The notes under the pieces are model-generated. The model saw nothing but the letters and a program-made list of their open reading frames with translations. It made no database searches and was not told the origin of the DNA. Shown in pieces: positions 59,731-64,000 of a stretch of DNA of 64,000 nt; within the stretch, counting starts at the first letter, position 1, and each line of letters opens with the position of its first letter. This stretch comes from Chitinophagaceae bacterium (GTDB lineage Bacteria; Bacteroidota; Bacteroidia; Chitinophagales; Chitinophagaceae), in the NCBI GenBank assembly GCA_016699815.1, contig CP065012.1, positions 682,001-746,000 on the forward strand, given 5' to 3'. Position numbers and translations under genes: made by a program.

Positions 59731-60402
59731 ATGAAATATGTTTTTTTGAGATATGGAAAAATTCTCTTTTTGTTTTTGGCCATTACCGATTTACTTTTCA
59801 TAGCCTTTCAAAAAGATTTTTTAAGGCTATTTACCAAGCCTTTGCTCATGCTGGTTCTTGCCGTATATGTGATGTATTTACCGGCAGCAAAAAACAAAAA
59901 TACATGGTTAATTATTAGCGGTTTACTTTTTGCTGCAGCAGGCGATACTTTGCTCATGTTTGAAAATTCAAACGCCAATATGTTTATTTTTGGTTTAGCA
60001 AGTTTCTTAATTACCCATTTGCTTTATATCCTTTATTTTATAAAAATCCCACAAGTCAAACCAACTCTTTTAAAACAAAGCCCAATTATTGGATTGTTAC
60101 TGCTCGCTTATATTATTAACTTTATTTTTTGCCTGTACCCTCATTTGGGGCCATTAAAAGTTCCTGTAATTATTTATACTTTTGTAATTGGCAGTATGTT
60201 TTTGTTTAGCATTCATGCCTATAATAGCCTGGATAAAAAAATTGGGTTTAGGTTTGTGTTAGGTGCATTGCTGTTTGTATTGTCAGATAGCCTGCTGGCT
60301 TACAGTAAGTTTATGACAACATTTCCGTTACATGGCCTTGCTATTATGGCTACCTACTGCATAGCACAATATTTGATAGCAGAAGCTATGGAGTATTCGT
60401 AA
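59731..60402 (+). CDS. YhhN/TMEM86-family membrane protein (lysoplasmalogenase-like)
   Basis: A 223-residue protein with about seven or eight membrane helices, containing the family motifs FAAAGDTLLMFENSN, FGLASFLITHLLYILYF and VLSDSLLAYSKF. Animal TMEM86 and related bacterial members hydrolyse the vinyl-ether bond of lysoplasmalogen; for Bacteroidota activity is unproven. The acidic residues in GDTLLM and LSDSLLAY are the putative active site. It lies 15 nt after the HU/SPOR gene and 17 nt before the J-domain gene. Confidence 0.87.
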   Translation: MKYVFLRYGKILFLFLAITDLLFIAFQKDFLRLFTKPLLMLVLAVYVMYLPAAKNKNTWLIISGLLFAAAGDTLLMFENSNANMFIFGLASFLITHLLYILYFIKIPQVKPTLLKQSPIIGLLLLAYIINFIFCLYPHLGPLKVPVIIYTFVIGSMFLFSIHAYNSLDKKIGFRFVLGALLFVLSDSLLAYSKFMTTFPLHGLAIMATYCIAQYLIAEAMEYS

Positions 60403-60419
60403 ATAAAATACCCGGTAAG

Positions 60420-61304
60420 ATGGAATATATTGATTACTATAAAATTCTTGCTGTTTCCAAAACTGCCAGTGCAGAAGATATAAAGAAAGCTTACCGAAAG
60501 CTTGCCCGGCAATACCACCCCGATGTAAATCCCAATAATACAGAAGCCAACAGGAAATTTCAACAGATAAATGAAGCCAATGAAGTTTTAAGCGACCCTG
60601 CCAAACGAAAAAAATATGATACCTACGGCAAAGACTGGCAACATAGTGATGCCTTTGAAAAAGCACGGCAACAACATGCTGGGAGCCGAAGAAGAGGTTT
60701 TGATGATTATGAATTTACCGGCAATTTTGAAAATGGTGATTTCTCCGACTTTTTTTCTTCTTTATTTGGAAATGGAAGGAAACAAGGCCGTAGCAAAATG
60801 AAGGGACAGGATATACAAGCCACTTTACAACTCAACCTAAGCGATGTATTTACTACCAACAAACAAACCTTTTCCATCAATGGCAAAAATATCCGCATTA
60901 GCGTTCCGGCAGGTGTGGAAGATGGCCAAAAAATTAAGCTCACCGGACAAGGTGGAAGTGGATTAAGTAATGGCCCTGCAGGCGATTTATATATAACATT
61001 TCACATTTTAAACAACACAGCTTTTCAGCGCAAAGGGAACGATTTGTATGTAAATAAAGACATCAACCTTTATACCGCTGTTTTGGGTGGCTCCATAACA
61101 TTAGATACGCTTCATGGAAAAGTGAAGTTAAAAATAAATGCTGGCACACAGAATAACAGTATAATGCGGTTAAAAGGCAAAGGGTTCCCTATTTACAAAT
61201 CCGAAGAGTATTTTGGCGACCTATATGTAACTTTTAATGTAACTGTACCCACAAATCTTAACGAGAAACAACAACAGTTATTTACTGAGTTATCCCAATT
61301 ATAA
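60420..61304 (+). CDS. J-domain protein, CbpA-like (no zinc domain)
   Basis: A 294-residue type II J protein. The N-terminal J domain (YYKILAVSKTASAEDIKKAY, HPD motif in YHPDVNPN) is followed by a Gly/Phe-rich linker and the C-terminal substrate-binding domains (INLYTAVLGGSITLDTLHGK, RLKGKGFPIY). It lacks the four zinc motifs of DnaJ, as in E. coli CbpA. It acts with DnaK on substrates. It is the last gene of the 58.8-61.3 kb operon, followed by a bidirectional terminator. Confidence 0.93.
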   Translation: MEYIDYYKILAVSKTASAEDIKKAYRKLARQYHPDVNPNNTEANRKFQQINEANEVLSDPAKRKKYDTYGKDWQHSDAFEKARQQHAGSRRRGFDDYEFTGNFENGDFSDFFSSLFGNGRKQGRSKMKGQDIQATLQLNLSDVFTTNKQTFSINGKNIRISVPAGVEDGQKIKLTGQGGSGLSNGPAGDLYITFHILNNTAFQRKGNDLYVNKDINLYTAVLGGSITLDTLHGKVKLKINAGTQNNSIMRLKGKGFPIYKSEEYFGDLYVTFNVTVPTNLNEKQQQLFTELSQL

Positions 61305-61332
61305 ACCACAATCTATTAAAGATATGGAACAT

Positions 61333-61365
61333 AAAAAAACCTCCGGTAATTCCGGAGGTTTTTAT
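61333..61365. terminator. Bidirectional terminator between the J-domain gene and the OmpA gene
   Basis: Stem AACCTCCGG / CCGGAGGTT with a 5-nt loop; T tract on the plus side and A tract (T on the minus strand) on the other. It serves both convergent genes. Confidence 0.85.
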
Positions 61366-61382
61366 TTATAGAAATCCTATTA

Positions 61383-62720
61383 TTAATAGTTTCTAGCTGT
61401 CATTTCTGTTCTGCGGTTTTTAGCACGGCCTGCTGCTGTAGCGTTATCAGCAACGGGTTTTGTTTCACCATAACCTGTAGAAGTAAGCCTGCTATCTGCA
61501 ACTCCTTTGCTTACTAAGTAATCTTTTACAGCTTTTGCCCTGTTTTCAGACAATACCTGGTTTTTATCATCAGCACCTTGAGCATCGGTATGTCCATCTA
61601 TATCAAGGAACAGGCTTTCATCTGCTTTAAGAATATTAACCACTTCGTTCAATGATTTATAAGATTTAGGCATCAACTTAAAGCTACCTGAATTAAAGAA
61701 TACATTTTTAGCAGCAAAGTTTATTTTTTCAATAACTTCTTTTGCAATTACCGGACAACCTGCATTTTCCGGAACACCAGGTTTAGTTGGGCATTTATCT
61801 TCTTCATCGTTTATGCCATCACCGTCAGTATCGGGTATTGGGCAACCCTGGTAGCGGGCAACACCTTTTACTGCAGGGCATTTATCTTCTTCATCGTTAA
61901 TGCCATCACCATCAGTATCGGGTATTGGGCATCCCTGGTATTTTGCAATACCGGCTACATCCGGGCATTTATCATCAGCATCGGCAATACCGTCGCCATC
62001 TTTATCGGGGCAACCCTGTAAAGAAGCTAAACCGGGAACATCAGGACATTTATCATCAGCATCGGCAATACCATCATTATCACGGTCTAAAACTACTGGT
62101 GGAGGTGGAGGAGCCACTTCTGCAGGTTTTTCAGGACCAAAATTTTGGAGGAAACCTAATGAATAAAACATATTGTCCTTCATTACATCTTTAGTAAGCG
62201 TAAAGCGGTATTGCATTTGCAACATGATATAAGACATGCTGTTAAAGTTTACCTGGATACCGCCACCGGCTGGAACGTAAGCTCCAAAATCACCGGTATA
62301 ATATCCTGCGCCAATACCAGTTGTAAGGAAAGGAGCAAATAAGTTATTATCTTTTATGGGGCGAAAATTAAGGCTGGGTTCCAGTTCCAGGCCAAATTCT
62401 TTAAAATTACCTGATTCGTTACGCATTGCAGCATACTCTGCAAAAATGGAACTTAATTTTCCTGAGAAATCTATTGTAGGAGTTATTCCTTTCCAATAAG
62501 ATAGTGAAAATCCATGAGCCATATCTTTCAATTTGGCAAAGTTCCGTGGAGTTACACCCTGGCTTTTAAAAGTTACGGGAGTAGTAAAATCAGCAGCACT
62601 AAAATGGATACCAAAAAGTGCCGGCTTCTTTTCTGAACGGAAATTACTTTTCGAATTCTGCGCCAATGCGGCAAAAGAAAACAGAACCGAGATAAATGCT
62701 AACGCAAGTTTTTGTTTCAT
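61383..62720 (-). CDS. OmpA-family outer-membrane protein with thrombospondin type 3 repeats
   Basis: A 445-residue protein with signal peptide (LALAFISVLFSFAALAQ). The N-terminal half (about 25-205) is probably an outer-membrane beta barrel. Then come four calcium-binding thrombospondin type 3 repeats (DRDNDGIADADDKCPDVPG and DTDGDGINDEEDKCP types), two of which are nearly identical at DNA level. The C-terminal OmpA domain (VFFNSGSFKLMPKSYKSL, HTDAQGADDKNQVLSENRA) binds peptidoglycan and anchors the outer membrane. A strong promoter lies upstream. Confidence 0.95.
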   Translation of the reverse strand: MKQKLALAFISVLFSFAALAQNSKSNFRSEKKPALFGIHFSAADFTTPVTFKSQGVTPRNFAKLKDMAHGFSLSYWKGITPTIDFSGKLSSIFAEYAAMRNESGNFKEFGLELEPSLNFRPIKDNNLFAPFLTTGIGAGYYTGDFGAYVPAGGGIQVNFNSMSYIMLQMQYRFTLTKDVMKDNMFYSLGFLQNFGPEKPAEVAPPPPPVVLDRDNDGIADADDKCPDVPGLASLQGCPDKDGDGIADADDKCPDVAGIAKYQGCPIPDTDGDGINDEEDKCPAVKGVARYQGCPIPDTDGDGINDEEDKCPTKPGVPENAGCPVIAKEVIEKINFAAKNVFFNSGSFKLMPKSYKSLNEVVNILKADESLFLDIDGHTDAQGADDKNQVLSENRAKAVKDYLVSKGVADSRLTSTGYGETKPVADNATAAGRAKNRRTEMTARNY

Positions 62721-62786
62721 AAACGCTAAGTTTTAATTTAAATGCGCCAAAGGGCGACTTAGTTGTTTTTTATGGTTAAGATGTGG

Positions 62787-62814
62787 CAAAGGTAATGCCT
62801 AAAACTGAACCAAT
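62787..62814 (-). promoter_or_regulatory. Promoter of the OmpA-family gene
   Basis: Minus strand ATTG (62814-62811), 16 nt, TACCTTTG (62794-62787). It is 66 nt upstream of the ATG at 62720. Confidence 0.55.
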
Positions 62815-62924
62815 CGAACAAATTTTTAACAAATATATAGGTTTAAATTATTATTATAAATAATTATTTATTCGTATATATTTACCTTTGCCGAAAAACT
62901 AACCTGCAAATATAATGGGTATGC

Positions 62925-62932
62925 TATATTTG
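62925..62932 (+). promoter_or_regulatory. Putative -7 box of tRNA-Arg
   Basis: TATATTTG, 12 nt before the first base of tRNA-Arg. A second TACCTTTG at 62883-62890 is a possible additional promoter. Confidence 0.45.
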
Positions 62933-62944
62933 CAGCCCAAAATT

Positions 62945-63018
62945 GGTCTGGTAGCTCAGTTGGATAGAGCAACAGCCTTCTAAGCTGTGGGTCATTGGTT
63001 CGAATCCAATCCAGATCA
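62945..63018 (+). tRNA. tRNA-Arg (anticodon TCT)
   Basis: A 74-nt tRNA. Acceptor GGTCTGG/CCAGATC with discriminator A, D arm AGCTCAGTTGGATAGAGC, anticodon stem ACAGC/GCTGT with loop CTTCTAA (TCT), T arm GGTTCGAATCC. CCA is not encoded. Confidence 0.96.
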
Positions 63019-63083
63019 CTAAGTTTTTTGATATTAATTAATCTGAATTGTACTTCGAATGAAAAATTAATGCTTCAATAAAT

Positions 63084-63767
63084 ATGCAAGTACAAATTCA
63101 CCCTTCGTGGAAAAAAATATTAAAAGAAGAATTTGACAAAGATTATTTTGGCGAACTGGTATATTTCCTCAAAACCGAAAAGCAAGCCGGTATAAATATT
63201 TATCCTCCGGGCACGCTCATTTTTAATGCCTTTAACCAAACTCCTTTTGACAAAGTTAAGATTGTTATCCTTGGTCAGGATCCTTACCATGGCCCCGGCC
63301 AGGCACATGGCCTAAGTTTTTCTGTTCCTAATACCGTAGCGCCACCACCTTCGCTGGTAAATATTTTTAAAGAAATGGAAAAAGACCTGGGTTTAAAGAT
63401 GCCCATAGGTTATGGCAACCTTACATCCTGGGCAAACCAGGGTGTACTGCTCCTCAATGCAGCGCTTACAGTTAGGTGCGGCGAACCTTTTAGCCACGCC
63501 AAAATAGGTTGGGCGCAATTTACTGATGCGGTAATTCAAAAAATTTCCGATAGCAAAGAAAATATTGTGTTTATCCTTTGGGGAAGGTTTGCCCAGGAAA
63601 AACAAATATTAATTGATGAAACCAAACATTTTATTTTGAAGGCAGCACACCCTTCTCCCTTTTCGGCAGACAGGGGTTTTTACGGATGCCGGCATTTTTC
63701 TAAAGCCAATGAATTACTAGTAAAAAATGGAATTGAACCTGTGGACTGGGCCTTATTAAGCCCTTAA
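63084..63767 (+). CDS. ung: Uracil-DNA glycosylase
   Basis: Removes uracil from DNA in base-excision repair. The 227-residue family 1 enzyme has the catalytic water-activating motif GQDPYHGPGQAHGLSFSV and the DNA-intercalation loop HPSPFSADRGFYGCRHFSKA. Length is normal. The gene starts 65 nt after tRNA-Arg. The plsC-like gene follows 19 nt after its stop. Confidence 0.97.
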   Translation: MQVQIHPSWKKILKEEFDKDYFGELVYFLKTEKQAGINIYPPGTLIFNAFNQTPFDKVKIVILGQDPYHGPGQAHGLSFSVPNTVAPPPSLVNIFKEMEKDLGLKMPIGYGNLTSWANQGVLLLNAALTVRCGEPFSHAKIGWAQFTDAVIQKISDSKENIVFILWGRFAQEKQILIDETKHFILKAAHPSPFSADRGFYGCRHFSKANELLVKNGIEPVDWALLSP

Positions 63768-63786
63768 TTTTAAGCATTATAAAAAC

Positions 63787-64000
63787 ATGACTTTATTAAA
63801 AAATATTTTTGGCCGTATTTGGGCTATTTGGAGTATGCTTAGCTTCACCCTTACCTTCCTCCTTTTTTTTCCCGTATCAATGATGGCTTATGCATTTAAT
63901 AACCAATGTAAAGGCCAGGATTATTTTATAGCCGTAGCCCGTGTGTGGATGAAGGTTTGGCTGTTTCTCATAGCTTGTCCTTTGAAAATAAAAGGCTATG
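63787..64000 (+). CDS. 1-acyl-glycerol-3-phosphate acyltransferase-like protein, N-terminal fragment
   Basis: The first 71 codons of a gene that runs off the right edge. The translation has an N-terminal membrane helix (SMLSFTLTFLLFFPVSMMAY) followed by FIAVARVWMKVWLFLIACP, the arrangement at the start of PlsC-family acyltransferases before the NHxxxxD motif. The catalytic motif is outside the window, so the call rests on the N-terminal pattern. Confidence 0.65.
   Translation, partial: MTLLKNIFGRIWAIWSMLSFTLTFLLFFPVSMMAYAFNNQCKGQDYFIAVARVWMKVWLFLIACPLKIKGY

Overview
The window looks like chromosomal DNA of a Bacteroidota bacterium, most likely of the Chitinophagaceae. This rests on the low-GC sequence, TAnnTTTG-type -7 boxes with an ATTG about 16-19 nt upstream, type IX secretion (T9SS) C-terminal sorting domains, DUF4476 and DUF3127 proteins, S46 and S9 peptidases, a Bacteroidota-type NosL fusion and an HU/SPOR protein. 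The species assignment is inference. I see no rRNA operon, insertion sequence, prophage or CRISPR array.

Layout. 1-6 kb: end of a SpoU-type RNA methyltransferase gene, pyrG, a DinB-like protein, a GNAT acetyltransferase, and two different NADP isocitrate dehydrogenases separated by a perfect 7-bp tandem repeat of about 17.6 copies. 6-13.3 kb: a seven-gene minus-strand operon making activated sugars for surface polysaccharide (dTDP-rhamnose end steps, UDP-HexNAc epimerase and dehydrogenase, UDP-glucose dehydrogenase, UDP-glucuronate decarboxylase, DegT aminotransferase), driven by one good promoter. 13.4-17.3 kb: Kdo transferase, a conserved hypothetical, thymidine kinase, CcmB and a DUF488 protein.

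17.3-27.2 kb is the most coherent functional block, a nitrogen-oxide module. A plus-strand set encodes an NsrR-like Rrf2 regulator with three cysteines, a group III truncated hemoglobin, a Crp/Fnr regulator and a histidine-rich polytopic membrane protein. Facing it is a minus-strand nos cluster: lipoprotein cytochrome c, clade II (Sec-type) NosZ, a membrane-domain/NosL fusion, NosD, NosF, NosY and a second group III truncated hemoglobin. A TATGA-N6-TCATA palindrome lies about 40 nt upstream of the predicted nos transcription start, as expected for a Crp/Fnr-type activator. No nosR or nitrite/NO reductase is present, so the organism may be a non-denitrifying N2O reducer as far as this window shows.

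27.4-32 kb: tRNA-Pro, tRNA-Ser, dnaA, a DUF3127 protein and an FAD-dependent oxidoreductase. 32-49.5 kb: extracellular and envelope functions, comprising a T9SS-sorted repeat protein, a DUF4476 protein, a 2040-residue alpha-2-macroglobulin with a thioester motif, an S9 peptidase, a membrane glycosyltransferase, rsmG, a DPP11-like S46 peptidase and a transglutaminase-fold protein that lacks the usual catalytic cysteine. 49.5-55.7 kb: a DUF1905/YdeI protein, an orphan sensor kinase, tRNA-Leu, tRNA-Gly and a decayed tRNA-Gly copy, a glycosyltransferase, a zinc-ribbon coiled-coil protein, a Nif3-like protein and a small lipoprotein. 56-64 kb: a minimal T9SS-sorting-domain protein, grpE-dnaJ, an HU/SPOR protein, a YhhN-family protein, a second J-domain protein, an OmpA-family protein, tRNA-Arg, ung and the start of a plsC-like gene.

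All calls come from reading motifs, lengths and context; no database search was possible. Small-scale regulatory calls are pattern matches and carry lower confidence.
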